DNA from: JAVBQO01 sp031548885
Lineage (GTDB): Bacteria > Patescibacteriota > Saccharimonadia > Saccharimonadales > Saccharimonadaceae
NCBI GenBank assembly: GCA_031548885.1
Contig: JAVBQO010000001.1
Coordinates: forward strand, 1 to 64,000
Direction of reading: 5' to 3'
DNA length: 64,000 bases
A program made the translations under genes and the position numbers. Positions within the stretch are counted from its first letter, which is position 1, and every line of letters begins with the position of its first letter. The notes under the pieces were generated by a model that saw only the letters and a program-made list of their open reading frames with translations, was not told the origin of the DNA and made no database searches. Of this stretch, positions 16,830 through 25,087 are shown piece after piece.

Positions 16830-17357
16830 TTATTTGACCAAAGTTTGTTTGACGCGGGTCGAAACTACGAAATATAACGCCGTCAAACCGGCCACAACGA
16901 GCGAAACCACGATCGTGCCGAGCATCAGGATGAGTGCTTGGCTGTCGCTGTTCCCGGCGCTGTAATAGTAATCGTAACTAGAGCGCACCGACGTGCTGTT
17001 TGCGAAAATCACGGCACTTTGCACGATGGCGTACAGTGCTGACAAACCGATCGCGATGTAGGCGAAAATCACGGCCAAACGCTTTTGCAAAGCAATCAAA
17101 ACCACGTCGGTAATCAATACGCCCGCGATGAACGGCGCGAAAAACGCCATCACGACGGCCGACGACTCGTTGATTCCGTACGCCAGTCCGACGAAAAACG
17201 CCCACAACATCGACACGCCGCCACACGCGAACGCGATGACCCAAAAAATCAATGCGCCGCCAACATTCATCGGCGCGATTTGTGGTTTAGTTGTTTGAGC
17301 GATTTCCGTGGGCGGCACAACGGGTTTTTTCGGGGCTGGGGTTGCTGTTGAAGTCAT
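16830..17357 (-). CDS. Four-pass membrane protein, unknown
   Basis: 175 residues. A Pro/Thr-rich N-terminal tail (1-32) is followed by four hydrophobic segments at about 34-58, 64-86, 90-115 and 140-165. The loop before the last carries a Tyr/Ser cluster (SSYDYYYSAG). No family recognised. AGGAG lies five bases before the ATG, so this gene uses SD initiation, unlike its neighbours. Probably inner membrane. Confidence 0.75.
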   Translation of the reverse strand: MTSTATPAPKKPVVPPTEIAQTTKPQIAPMNVGGALIFWVIAFACGGVSMLWAFFVGLAYGINESSAVVMAFFAPFIAGVLITDVVLIALQKRLAVIFAYIAIGLSALYAIVQSAVIFANSTSVRSSYDYYYSAGNSDSQALILMLGTIVVSLVVAGLTALYFVVSTRVKQTLVK

Positions 17358-17397
17358 GATTTCTCCTGGTTTATAGACTTATTTTATCATGAATTTG

Positions 17398-17856
17398 TCA
17401 AAAGCGTTTTTGGACACGCGCGTTTTCGCGTTCGACATCGCGGCGACGAATGGTTTCGCGTTTGTCGTAATGTTTTTTGCCTTTTCCGACGGCGATGACT
17501 AATTTGATGAATCGGCCGTTTGTCAATAATTTTAATGGCACGATCGAGTTGCCGTCTTTTTTTGCAGCGATCAACGTGTCGATTTCGCGTTTTTTCGCCA
17601 AGATTTTTCGCGTTCGCGTGTCGATCGCGTTGCCGCCGCCGCGCTCGCCGGTTTTGACGGAAAAGCTGGCGTTGAGTAGCCACAATTCGTCGTCTTTTAC
17701 CGTGACGTAACTTCCCTTTAATTGGACGTGGCCCATGCGGGCGGATTTCGTTTCCGGCCCAGTCAAAACCAAACCTACGACGAAATCGTCGCCGAGCGCG
17801 TAGTCGAACGTGGCGCGGCGATTGACGATGGATTTTGGTTGCGGAGCCTTTTTCAT
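17398..17856 (-). CDS. smpB: SsrA-binding protein
   Basis: 152 residues. It binds tmRNA and brings it to stalled ribosomes. Motifs: IVNRRATFDYAL at the N terminus, GLVLTGPETKSAR, VKDDELWLLNA, and the basic tail KKHYDKRETIRRRD, all typical. The reading frame extends upstream, but ATG 17856 begins the conserved sequence and lies six bases after TATAAT (17863-17868), so it is leaderless. No tmRNA gene was identified nearby. Confidence 0.96.
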   Translation of the reverse strand: MKKAPQPKSIVNRRATFDYALGDDFVVGLVLTGPETKSARMGHVQLKGSYVTVKDDELWLLNASFSVKTGERGGGNAIDTRTRKILAKKREIDTLIAAKKDGNSIVPLKLLTNGRFIKLVIAVGKGKKHYDKRETIRRRDVERENARVQKRF

Positions 17857-17959
17857 TTCATAATTATAACAGATGTTCAACGGTTGATTAATTTGCGAAA
17901 ACGTTGTAATGTATATCCATAGCTCAAACGAGCTCGCTCTTCCCAGGATTGGAGCAAAA

Positions 17960-18334
17960 ATGTCGGCGTGGACTGCGTCGATTGTGGCGCTATTGGTTGG
18001 GTGGTTGATTACGCCTTTCGCAATGATTTTGATCGCGCGGTTCGGCGAACATCGTCGGCTACCGTTGTGGCGCGGGCAATCACGTGCGTTCTTCCCAGGG
18101 GATTTGTTCCTCGGGATCGTTTTCGCAAGTGGCGTATATGCGTGGCGCGGTTGGAATTGGCTGTGGTTCGCCGTATCGGTGGCGATTGGCGCCGCGATCG
18201 TGTGCGTATTCCGGTACATGGTGGATCGACCGCATTACAACGCGCATGCGTTCCGCTCGCCGGCGAAGTTGCTGATGACGATGCGCGAAAATTGCAACGC
18301 CAAACAATCCGCCAGGCAGTTGGTCTCCTTGTGA
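17960..18334 (+). CDS. Small membrane protein, unknown
   Basis: 124 residues with hydrophobic segments at about 5-26 and 48-85 separated by a basic loop (GEHRRLPLWRGQSRAFFPGD). No family recognised. GGAG lies six bases before ATG 17960. Its TGA overlaps the GTG of the next gene (GTGA), so the two are co-translated. The fraction of TGCGAAA words is lower than in neighbouring genes. Confidence 0.65.
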   Translation: MSAWTASIVALLVGWLITPFAMILIARFGEHRRLPLWRGQSRAFFPGDLFLGIVFASGVYAWRGWNWLWFAVSVAIGAAIVCVFRYMVDRPHYNAHAFRSPAKLLMTMRENCNAKQSARQLVSL

Positions 18335-18630
18335 ATGCGGCGCTCGTTGGCGGAATCGGCCACGTGTTCGACGCTGGCGTCGGTAGTTTGCAGGCTGATT
18401 TAATCGCGGCTGCAGCCGGAAGTCGTGGTGTGACAGATTTTGCAGACGGACGGTTTAAAATTATCGCTGGTGGCGAAAGCGCGATGATTCCGCCAGAGGT
18501 TGCGGTTGGATCCGTGGTTGACATGCGTAAGCAGGTAGCGGATGCTCCGGACGTGACATCTTTGAACGGTGAACACCATCAATTGTGGCAATCGTTGCCA
18601 GTCGCGCATTCGATTACAGACAAATTATAG
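18331..18630 (+). CDS. Small soluble protein coupled to membrane protein
   Basis: 99 residues from GTG 18331, with no SD of its own and a four-base overlap with the upstream gene, so translation is probably coupled. The sequence has a Gly/Ala-rich N half (GSLQADLIAAAAGS) and an acidic C half; no family recognised. It may be a partner of the membrane protein. The stop codon lies inside the last codons of the convergent glycosyltransferase gene (overlap of 6 bases). Confidence 0.6.
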   Translation: MNAALVGGIGHVFDAGVGSLQADLIAAAAGSRGVTDFADGRFKIIAGGESAMIPPEVAVGSVVDMRKQVADAPDVTSLNGEHHQLWQSLPVAHSITDKL

Positions 18631-19677
18631 TGATTTTATAAGTGCGTCCAACTCACGCGCCGACGCATCCCAACTAAACCGTTTCGCGTTCGCAAAACCC
18701 TTCTCAATCATTTCACTTCGCAAACCCTGATTTTCCAGTTTGCGTACGTTTTTCGCAAAAGTTTTTTCGTTGTCTGGTGCGAAAAACAACGCCGCGTCGT
18801 TCGCGACTTCGTGGTAAACCGGCAAATTGCTGCAAATTACCGGCGCACCGGCGTTCATCGCCTCGATCAGCGACAGGTTGAAACCTTCGTATTTGGACGC
18901 GTTGACCAGCGCCGTGGCACGCGACAGCAAATTCAAATATTCGTTGTCTGTTACGCCGTCTTTCCATACGATTTGCGAAGGATTTTTCGCAAAGTTCATC
19001 AACTGCGTGCGACGTTTTTCGTCAATTCGCGAGCACAAAACCAATTTGTATTCCGGCAAATCGCCCATCGCCCGAATCAACGTCTCGACGTTTTTATATT
19101 CCATGAACGACCCCATATAAACCAGGATTTTTTCAGTCGGTTTCGCATCGACCGAAATATCAATCGGCGCGTTATAAATCACCGAAACGGGTTTTTTGGT
19201 AAGTTTCGCCGCCAAAATCTCATCTCTTGAACTTTGCGAAACCGTCACAATCGCATCGGCACGATTTAGCGTCAAACGCTGCGGAATATATGTCGTATGA
19301 AACGTGCGCCACGCTAATTTTTCGTGCGGTTTCAACCGATGCGGCGGTTTGCGAAAATGATAATAAATCATGTCGTGCAACGTCAAAATCAACTTGAATT
19401 TGTGTTTGCCACCGCCGAAAATCTGCATCGGGCTGAATACGACGTCCGCACCGAGTTCGTTCAACTTTTTCGCAACCGACAATTCCGCCGGTTTGGTCGG
19501 ATCGTTCAAAATCACGTACGGCAAATCTGGCAACATTTTTAATTGTTCGCGGTCGTGAATCATCATCGTAGCGTCAGGATTGATTCGGCCGTACGCCCGC
19601 AGCAATTCCGTGCCGTATCGCGACACGCCGTCGTGGCGGCCGACTGCCGTGAATCGCGCGTCGAAAAACACTTTCAT
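18625..19677 (-). CDS. GT4-family glycosyltransferase
   Basis: 350 residues of GT-B fold. The C-terminal half has the nucleotide-sugar site with KPVSVIYNAP, ILVYMGSFMEYKN and the E-x7-E motif EGFNLSLIEAM. It should transfer a sugar from an NDP-sugar to a glycolipid or surface polysaccharide. Its start is only 17 bases from the start of a second, divergent GT4 gene, suggesting joint control and perhaps consecutive steps of the same glycan. Confidence 0.9.
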   Translation of the reverse strand: MKVFFDARFTAVGRHDGVSRYGTELLRAYGRINPDATMMIHDREQLKMLPDLPYVILNDPTKPAELSVAKKLNELGADVVFSPMQIFGGGKHKFKLILTLHDMIYYHFRKPPHRLKPHEKLAWRTFHTTYIPQRLTLNRADAIVTVSQSSRDEILAAKLTKKPVSVIYNAPIDISVDAKPTEKILVYMGSFMEYKNVETLIRAMGDLPEYKLVLCSRIDEKRRTQLMNFAKNPSQIVWKDGVTDNEYLNLLSRATALVNASKYEGFNLSLIEAMNAGAPVICSNLPVYHEVANDAALFFAPDNEKTFAKNVRKLENQGLRSEMIEKGFANAKRFSWDASARELDALIKSL

Positions 19678-19694
19678 GGTATAATCGTATCATA
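19678..19694. promoter_or_regulatory. 17-bp divergent promoter of two glycosyltransferase genes
   Basis: Only 17 bases separate the two start codons. On the plus strand TATAAT (19680-19685) ends nine bases before ATG 19695. On the minus strand AT-rich -10-like words (TATGAT, TACGAT) overlap the same bases and the other coding region. Both mRNAs would be nearly leaderless, and the two polymerases would compete for the same site. Confidence 0.6.
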
Positions 19695-20855
19695 ATGAAA
19701 ATCCTAGTTGTGTCCGACCAACACTGGCCGGCAATCAATGGTATTGCAACATTTGGTCGAAATTTGGCGTACGGATTGGCGAATCGCGGGCATCAGGTTC
19801 AAGTTATCGCGCCCAGCGAAACTGGTCGCAAATATACCGAAAATGACCGGAATCACGACGTGCGCCGCACGGTAGCGGTGCCGTTTCCCTTTTACAAAAA
19901 TCTGAAAATTTCGCTGGCGCCGCACCGCGAAGTTCGCAATATTATCGAAGATTTCGAACCGGACATCATCCATATTCAATCGATGATTAGCGTCGGTCGT
20001 TCTGCGTTGCGAATAGGTAAAAAAATGGGAATTCCCGTCGTCGCGACCAACCACGCTATGAGCGAGAATATGCTGGAAAACTTAAGGTTGCTAGCGCCGT
20101 TTTCGCGTCCGATTGATTTGATGGTTCGTTCATACGCCAAGCGGTTTCATTCTGGTGCTGATTATGTGACATTGCCGACGCAGGCCGCTGTCGACATGTT
20201 TGCGAAAGAAATCGGGCATTTGGAAGTCCGCGCAGTCAGCAACGGTGTCGATTTGTCTCGCTTCAAACCCGAAAAACCGATGCCGGAATTGTTTGCGAAA
20301 TTTGGCTTGCCAACCGATCGACCGATTGTGTCGTACGTTGGGCGTTGCGACGCTGAAAAACATTTGTCGACCTTGGTCCGCGCGTTTGCGAAAATCCAAA
20401 ACGAAACGAACGCGCATCTGTTGGTCGTCGGTTCGGGCAACGACGATGAGAACTTGGGCGAATTGGCGCATGAACTAAAGATCGCGCAACATGTTACGCA
20501 AACGGGCCGCGTTTCTGACGAAGATTTGGCGGTGTTGCATCGCGTCGGCACGGTTTTCGCAATGCCCAGTCCGGCTGAACTGCAATCAATTTCCACACTG
20601 GAGGCTATGGCGAGTGGTCAACCGATCGTTGCTGTTGATGCCGGTGCGTTGCGTGAATTGTGCCAAGAGGGCAAAAACGGATTTTTGGTGCCGGCAGATG
20701 ATGTTGATGCGATGGCGGACGGTTTGCGAAAGGTTTTGATTGACCCGAAATTGCGCGCCAAATTTGCGAAACAAAGTTTGGCGATTGCGAAAACGCACGA
20801 CATCACGTACACGCTGGAAACGTTCGAAGAAATCTACGAATCGTTGATCAAATAA
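19695..20855 (+). CDS. GT4-family glycosyltransferase
   Basis: 386 residues. N-terminal Rossmann domain begins ILVVSDQHWPAINGIATFG, typical of GT4 enzymes related to PimB/MgtA. The donor site includes VSYVGRCDAEKH, LLVVGSGNDDE and the acidic motif AELQSISTLEAMASGQP. It probably adds a mannose or glucose unit to a membrane lipid or polysaccharide. Divergent from the other GT4 gene and convergent (8-base overlap) with the alpha/beta hydrolase. Confidence 0.92.
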   Translation: MKILVVSDQHWPAINGIATFGRNLAYGLANRGHQVQVIAPSETGRKYTENDRNHDVRRTVAVPFPFYKNLKISLAPHREVRNIIEDFEPDIIHIQSMISVGRSALRIGKKMGIPVVATNHAMSENMLENLRLLAPFSRPIDLMVRSYAKRFHSGADYVTLPTQAAVDMFAKEIGHLEVRAVSNGVDLSRFKPEKPMPELFAKFGLPTDRPIVSYVGRCDAEKHLSTLVRAFAKIQNETNAHLLVVGSGNDDENLGELAHELKIAQHVTQTGRVSDEDLAVLHRVGTVFAMPSPAELQSISTLEAMASGQPIVAVDAGALRELCQEGKNGFLVPADDVDAMADGLRKVLIDPKLRAKFAKQSLAIAKTHDITYTLETFEEIYESLIK

Positions 20856-21684
20856 ACTCACGAATCGCGTCCGCCACATCGGTGGGCTTTTCGTAATGCA
20901 GCAAATGTCCGGTTTTTTCGATGGCGATCAATTGTGAGTTGCCATTCAACTTTTCGGCAACAATTTTGTTTTGCGAAAACTTGGAAATCATGTCGTTTGT
21001 GCCAGCGATGATCAAAACGGGTTTCGCGATATTTGGCAAAATGTTGCGAAGTTCGTCGTCGCTGGCGGAATCGTACGCCTCGAGTAACGTCTGGCGGTTT
21101 GCGAAACGCGAAAAATATGTCAAATGTTGATCGTGCACATATCTGCGAAGTTCGCGGTCGCGCGTTTTCATCATCATGATGCCCATGCCGCGCGTGATGG
21201 CCCGACTAGCGAGCCACTTTTCGCCGGATTTTATTGGAAGTTTGCGACCGACTGCATAATATAAGTCACCAAATTTTGTTGCGAATTCGTCGCGAGCGCG
21301 ACGCGTAATCGGTGCCGCAAAAATGACTTTTTGCGAAATGGCTGGATACGTTTCTTCCATTTTCGCAACCACAATCGTACCAAATGAATGGCCCAATAAT
21401 GTCAACGGGCGATCGATTTCTTTCGCTAGCGCCGCAACAAAGCTCGCGTAATTTTTCGCATCGTGAATACGTTTCGCAAACGGCTGCGAGTCGCCAAATC
21501 CCGGCAAATCTGGTACGATGAATTCGCATTCGGGCAGCGCGTCGATGATCCGCTGTAATCCGTGGTGCGTACCACGAAATCCGTGGATTGCTAGGATTGA
21601 CGGCGCGTTTTTTTCAGCGGCGTATTGCCAAAAATATGTCTTTGAACCTTCGAAAATGAATTCGTATTTAGTTGCTTTTCGCAT
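20848..21684 (-). CDS. Alpha/beta hydrolase
   Basis: 278 residues. Nucleophile elbow GHSFGT (Ser), acid in IIAGTNDM, and general base in KTGHLLHYEKP. Oxyanion region AIHGFRGTHHG. Substrate unknown; esterase, lipase or peptidase are all possible. ATG 21684 was chosen because upstream extension runs into the glycoside hydrolase gene; the two overlap by 17 bases and form an operon. Confidence 0.88.
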   Translation of the reverse strand: MRKATKYEFIFEGSKTYFWQYAAEKNAPSILAIHGFRGTHHGLQRIIDALPECEFIVPDLPGFGDSQPFAKRIHDAKNYASFVAALAKEIDRPLTLLGHSFGTIVVAKMEETYPAISQKVIFAAPITRRARDEFATKFGDLYYAVGRKLPIKSGEKWLASRAITRGMGIMMMKTRDRELRRYVHDQHLTYFSRFANRQTLLEAYDSASDDELRNILPNIAKPVLIIAGTNDMISKFSQNKIVAEKLNGNSQLIAIEKTGHLLHYEKPTDVADAIREFI

Positions 21685-22726
21685 CGCTTTGCACATCCGC
21701 CTTAACAGCATCCCAAACTGTCGGATCGCCGTTCTGCAACCGCCAATACCACCATTCCCCGCCCCACAAATACACGTTCTGTGACCCAATCCGCCGCGCG
21801 TAATCAAAGCGCTCTGGAATCATCGTCGCCCGCATAGTTTTGTCCTGTTCGGCGGTAGAAATCATAAACGTGGCAGTTTTCGCCCACGGCTCCATTTGCA
21901 TTTCGTGCACGAATGTTGGCCGGTCTTTGACGATTTTGATAAGCCCGCCGCGCAATCGATGCCACCATTCGGCGTTTGGATACGACAAATACGTGCCGGA
22001 AATATCCCAATAAAACCGACCATAAATCGACACGCCATAAGCGTCGGGCGTCGGCTCGCCAATCGGCAGGCCGACTTGGTCGGACAGGCTCATATATACC
22101 GGTTTCGACGAGCGTTCGCGAATGATTTTCATTTCGTCGGCGGCGCGATTGGTTCCGTTGTTGAATTGTTGGCACAGGCCGAATGCGCCGTTTTTGTATT
22201 CGTTTTCCAATTGCCACGACGTCACGGCCGGATTGTTTTCGTAGCGATCGATGACTTTTTCAACGTATTTGTACAAGTCATTTTGCCAACCGTCGTCAAC
22301 CCGCGCCCAATCTGGCGCGTGACATTCCGGCCAACGCGGTTGCCGCAAGCCGACGGCTAGACTGACGGTGCCGCCACGTTTGCCAATTTGGTCAATTTGC
22401 CAATCCAAATCTGCGAAATCATACTGATTTTTCGCCGGCTCGATTTCGTCCCAATAACTCATCAGCCGGTAATTTTTGATGCCCATATCGTCAAGTAGCG
22501 CCGTGAAATTCGCACGCCAATCATTGCCAAATTCCCGCGCATATTTCGTCGAAAAACTTACGCCCCATTGCACATTTTGTACCGGCGGAAAAAACACCGG
22601 CCGCAGCAAATTGAACGCCAAAATTGCCAAAAAAACTGCCACCATCGCATACAAAGTTTTTCGCAGCGGAAAATCGCCGGATTTTCGCGCCGACGATTTT
22701 CGGGATTTTTTCGCAGTTTGTTTCAC
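21668..22726 (-). CDS. Membrane-anchored glycoside hydrolase-like TIM barrel protein
   Basis: 352 residues from GTG 22726. A basic N terminus and one membrane segment (about 22-44) are followed by a TIM-barrel resembling GH39/GH42/GH5 enzymes. The acid/base site is WQLENEY and a second Glu, FVHEMQMEPW, is a candidate nucleophile; YRLMSYWDEIEP resembles strand 2 of the clan. It may trim glycans outside the cell. The GTG lies seven bases after TACAAT (22734-22739), which abuts the previous gene's stop; the longer form from 22786 would overlap that gene and is rejected. Confidence 0.8.
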   Translation of the reverse strand: MKQTAKKSRKSSARKSGDFPLRKTLYAMVAVFLAILAFNLLRPVFFPPVQNVQWGVSFSTKYAREFGNDWRANFTALLDDMGIKNYRLMSYWDEIEPAKNQYDFADLDWQIDQIGKRGGTVSLAVGLRQPRWPECHAPDWARVDDGWQNDLYKYVEKVIDRYENNPAVTSWQLENEYKNGAFGLCQQFNNGTNRAADEMKIIRERSSKPVYMSLSDQVGLPIGEPTPDAYGVSIYGRFYWDISGTYLSYPNAEWWHRLRGGLIKIVKDRPTFVHEMQMEPWAKTATFMISTAEQDKTMRATMIPERFDYARRIGSQNVYLWGGEWWYWRLQNGDPTVWDAVKADVQSDAKSN

Positions 22727-22739
22727 TGCGATTATTGTA

Positions 22740-23306
22740 TCATTTTCGCAAAGGTCTCGTCGCGCCCGCAATCTCGACAATTTCATCGATCATTTTGTCG
22801 CCGACATGCGCCCACTTTTCCGGAATTTGCAATGCGCCGTTGTCGTCGAAATATTCGAAAACGTTCAGCGCCACGTGCGTCGTTGCGTTGAACATTTCTA
22901 GTTGCAAAGCGTTGCTGCGCAATTGCTCGATCGCACGCACGCCGCCGGTCGAGCCGTACCCGACGAAGCCGATCGGTTTGCGATTCCACTCGACGTACAA
23001 ATAATCTAGCGCATTTTTCAGCGCCGCGCTCGGGCCGCGATTATATTCCGGCGTGATGACGACGAACGCGTCCAACGGCAAGATTTTCGCCGACCACGCT
23101 TTTTGCGCTTCGTTTTCGTAGTCCATATCGTTGACCATTGACGGCGGCACGGACTCGCTAAACATTGGTAAGTTTTCCGATTCCAAGTCCAAATACACAA
23201 ATTCGACGTCGGTGCGGTTTTTCGCAATTTCATCGCGGAACCAATCTGTTATTTGCGTGCCCAAACGACCCGTGCGAACGCTGCCGGTGATAACTCCGAT
23301 TTTCAT
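22740..23306 (-). CDS. NADPH-dependent FMN reductase-like flavoprotein
   Basis: 188 residues with a flavodoxin-like fold. The N-terminal phosphate loop GVITGSVRTGRLG, then TPEYNRGPSAALKNALDYL, the classic flavin-binding motif of the FMN_red family, are present. It probably reduces flavin, quinones or azo compounds. GGAGGG lies four bases before ATG 23306, so SD initiation is likely. Divergent from an HxlR regulator whose putative operator overlaps this promoter (TTGCAA, 17 bases, TATCAT). Confidence 0.9.
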   Translation of the reverse strand: MKIGVITGSVRTGRLGTQITDWFRDEIAKNRTDVEFVYLDLESENLPMFSESVPPSMVNDMDYENEAQKAWSAKILPLDAFVVITPEYNRGPSAALKNALDYLYVEWNRKPIGFVGYGSTGGVRAIEQLRSNALQLEMFNATTHVALNVFEYFDDNGALQIPEKWAHVGDKMIDEIVEIAGATRPLRK

Positions 23307-23331
23307 ATTTCCCTCCAAACTATATTTGTGT

Positions 23332-23350
23332 TACTATGATACACGTAGTA
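23332..23350. promoter_or_regulatory. Putative HxlR operator
   Basis: Inverted arms TACTA (23332-23336) and TAGTA (23346-23350) with a 9-base centre lie in the 64-base divergent region and overlap the -10 of the flavin reductase gene. A similar ACTA-TTGTG-TAGT (about 23681-23693) lies before the second HxlR gene. Such overlap suits repression of both divergent genes. Confidence 0.5.
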
Positions 23351-23370
23351 GCTATGGATTGCAAACTATC

Positions 23371-23679
23371 ATGAAAAACTTAAATAATCGATGCATCGCG
23401 TCAACCTTGACAATACTAGGCGATAAGTGGTCGCCGCTCATCATCAAATCGTTCGACGGCGTCACACAATTGCGATATTGCGAAATCGAACGCGCAGTCG
23501 ACGCCATTTCCCCGGCGATTTTGTCGGCGCGATTGAATATTCTCGAGGATGAAGGCGTTCTGATTCGTTCGCAGTACCAAACTCGTCCGCCGCGATTTGC
23601 TTATGTTTTGACGGCAAAAGGTGCGGATTTGTTGAAAATTATTGCGAAAATGGCCGACTGGGCGGAAAAGTATTCTTAA
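23371..23679 (+). CDS. HxlR-family transcriptional regulator
   Basis: 102 residues, a winged helix. The N-terminal RCIASTLTILGDKWSPLII has the Cys and GDKW signature of HxlR/YodB regulators, followed by the recognition region (ISPAILSARLNILEDEGVL) and PRFAYVLTAKG. Members with a conserved N-terminal Cys sense quinones or electrophiles. A flavin reductase gene is divergent to it, as with YodB and azoreductase, so redox control is plausible. ATG 23371 starts the conserved region; upstream extension lies in the divergent gene. Confidence 0.9.
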   Translation: MKNLNNRCIASTLTILGDKWSPLIIKSFDGVTQLRYCEIERAVDAISPAILSARLNILEDEGVLIRSQYQTRPPRFAYVLTAKGADLLKIIAKMADWAEKYS

Positions 23680-23683
23680 ACTA

Positions 23684-23712
23684 TTGTGTAGTAAATATAT
23701 ATATTGTATAAT
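23684..23712 (+). promoter_or_regulatory. Promoter of second HxlR gene
   Basis: TTGTGT (23684-23689), 17-base spacer, TATAAT (23707-23712), then nine bases to ATG 23722. The ACTA/TAGT inverted arms cover the -35 region, so autorepression is possible. Confidence 0.6.
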
Positions 23713-23721
23713 TGGGAATCT

Positions 23722-24090
23722 ATGATAGAGTTGGACGCAAAACCAGGCTGTATTTATGCCGCAAACCAAGCCATCGGTGACAAATGGACCGCATTACTAA
23801 TCTACGATTTTTCGCAAAAAGGCGCTATGACTTTTTCGCAATTGGCCGACGCTACGCCGGGAATTTCGCCGCGGACACTTTCGCAACGATTGGATGCAAT
23901 GAAAAAAAGCGGCATCATTGAGCGTGAAAAATACAACGATCGACCGGTGCGCTACCGCTACAAATTGACGAAAAAAGGTCACGATTTGGTAATCGTTTTG
24001 ATGGCGATGGCGCGTTGGGGCGAACGCTACGCCGCGACCGATCCATGCCCACATCACGGCGTGGCGGCGATGAAATCTGGCGCGAAATAG
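23722..24090 (+). CDS. HxlR-family transcriptional regulator
   Basis: 122 residues. Winged helix with PGCIYAANQAIGDKWTALLI, ISPRTLSQRLDAMKKSG and RYRYKLTKKGHDL. It has a Cys at the same place as the upstream paralogue plus a Cys-His tail (DPCPHHG). Low similarity to the first copy suggests different ligands or a hierarchy. TTG 23704 would place the start inside the promoter, so ATG 23722 is preferred. Confidence 0.88.
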   Translation: MIELDAKPGCIYAANQAIGDKWTALLIYDFSQKGAMTFSQLADATPGISPRTLSQRLDAMKKSGIIEREKYNDRPVRYRYKLTKKGHDLVIVLMAMARWGERYAATDPCPHHGVAAMKSGAK

Positions 24091-24102
24091 CCGCGAAACT
24101 TT

Positions 24103-24672
24103 TTAGTAGTCGATGCCGACGTTGGCTAGGAATTTGTCGTCGAAATGATGTTTGATTTTACGCATGTCGGTGGCGATGTCGGTTTTCGCAATCAAATTTT
24201 TGGGAAAGTTTCGGCCGGTCAGACATAGGCTGGTTTTGGCATGTTTTTGTGCGATCAAATTTGCCAAATCCTGTTCGGTCAAAAGTCCGTCGTGCGCGGC
24301 ATTGTTGATTTCGTCGCACACGACCAGGTCGTATTCACCAGAGGTCGCGCAGTCAAATGCGAAATCATACGTGGCGCGTGCGGCGGCCAAATGTTCGGCG
24401 TCGGTAACGTTTTTCGCCGATTCGCTTCCTGCGTGAAAAAAGCCTTTTCCGCCTTTGTAAAATGCGAATTTGTCGCCGAAAACCGGCGCGATTTTCGCGA
24501 AAAATTTGTGTTCGCTGACCGTCCACGATTTGATGAATTGCACGTACGCGACACGCCAATCCGCGCCCAGCGCCCGTGCGGTCAGGCCGATTGAGGCCGA
24601 GGTCTTGCCTTTTTCGTCGCCGGTGTAGACGATGACGACGGATTGTTTTTGCGAAAAGTTTTCGTAGGTCAT
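24103..24672 (-). CDS. cobA: Corrinoid adenosyltransferase (CobA/BtuR type)
   Basis: 189 residues. P-loop GDEKGKTSASIG near the N terminus, ARALGADWRVAYVQFIK, and YDLVVCDEINNA with LTGRNFP match CobA/BtuR/CobO enzymes, which make adenosylcobalamin from cob(I)alamin and ATP. This suggests the cell salvages corrinoids, for example for a class II ribonucleotide reductase, though no B12-dependent enzyme is in the window. ATG 24672 lies six bases after TATAAT (24679-24684): leaderless. Confidence 0.88.
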   Translation of the reverse strand: MTYENFSQKQSVVIVYTGDEKGKTSASIGLTARALGADWRVAYVQFIKSWTVSEHKFFAKIAPVFGDKFAFYKGGKGFFHAGSESAKNVTDAEHLAAARATYDFAFDCATSGEYDLVVCDEINNAAHDGLLTEQDLANLIAQKHAKTSLCLTGRNFPKNLIAKTDIATDMRKIKHHFDDKFLANVGIDY

Positions 24673-24696
24673 ATACAAATTATAGCAGATATGAGA

Positions 24697-24729
24697 GCGC
24701 CGCACGCAGACAGAAGTCCACGCGCGGCG
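24697..24729 (-). terminator. Hairpin after orphan gene
   Basis: CGCCGC (24698-24703) pairs with GCGGCG (24724-24729), starting about 7 bases beyond the stop of the 24737-24994 gene. It overlaps the upstream side of the cobA promoter. No U tract. Confidence 0.4.
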
Positions 24730-24736
24730 TTGCGCC

Positions 24737-24994
24737 TCAGTTGCCTATGTGGGACGGAAGTAGCTCTGCGCTGATCGCTTGCGCGAACTTACGCATGCGC
24801 CGCTCGCTTGGTATATTGTCCGGAACGATGTCCAAGAACTCATCCCAGAAATACGTCTGCAATTCGCCAAAGTGGCTTTTGGCCACCGCGTGAATCCTTT
24901 CTGCGGAATCCCGGGCCGGCCTCTGCCCTTCTGGCCAGTTGACAGAAATGCAAACCTGCCCGTCTATTTCGTACATGTGCATGGTTAAGAGCAT
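24737..24994 (-). CDS. Small orphan soluble protein
   Basis: 85 residues, no family recognised. A beta-hairpin-like N terminus (MYEIDGQVCISVNWPEG) is followed by helices. ATG 24994 is preferred because AAGGGAAG lies just upstream; the longer form from 25039 lacks support. It has no TGCGAAA word at all and a terminal hairpin, like the other SD-led orphan genes in the window. Confidence 0.6.
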   Translation of the reverse strand: MLLTMHMYEIDGQVCISVNWPEGQRPARDSAERIHAVAKSHFGELQTYFWDEFLDIVPDNIPSERRMRKFAQAISAELLPSHIGN

Positions 24995-25073
24995 GACACT
25001 TCCCTTCGGTTCGGACAACAAGGCAAGATAATGATACAATAGTTTATGCTATATGGCAATGCTTGGATCTGTT

Positions 25074-25079
25074 ATAATA
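25074..25079 (+). promoter_or_regulatory. -10 box of ABC-F gene
   Basis: TATAAT ends eight bases before ATG 25088. The predicted leader is one or two bases. Confidence 0.6.
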
Positions 25080-25087
25080 TTCTGGAT

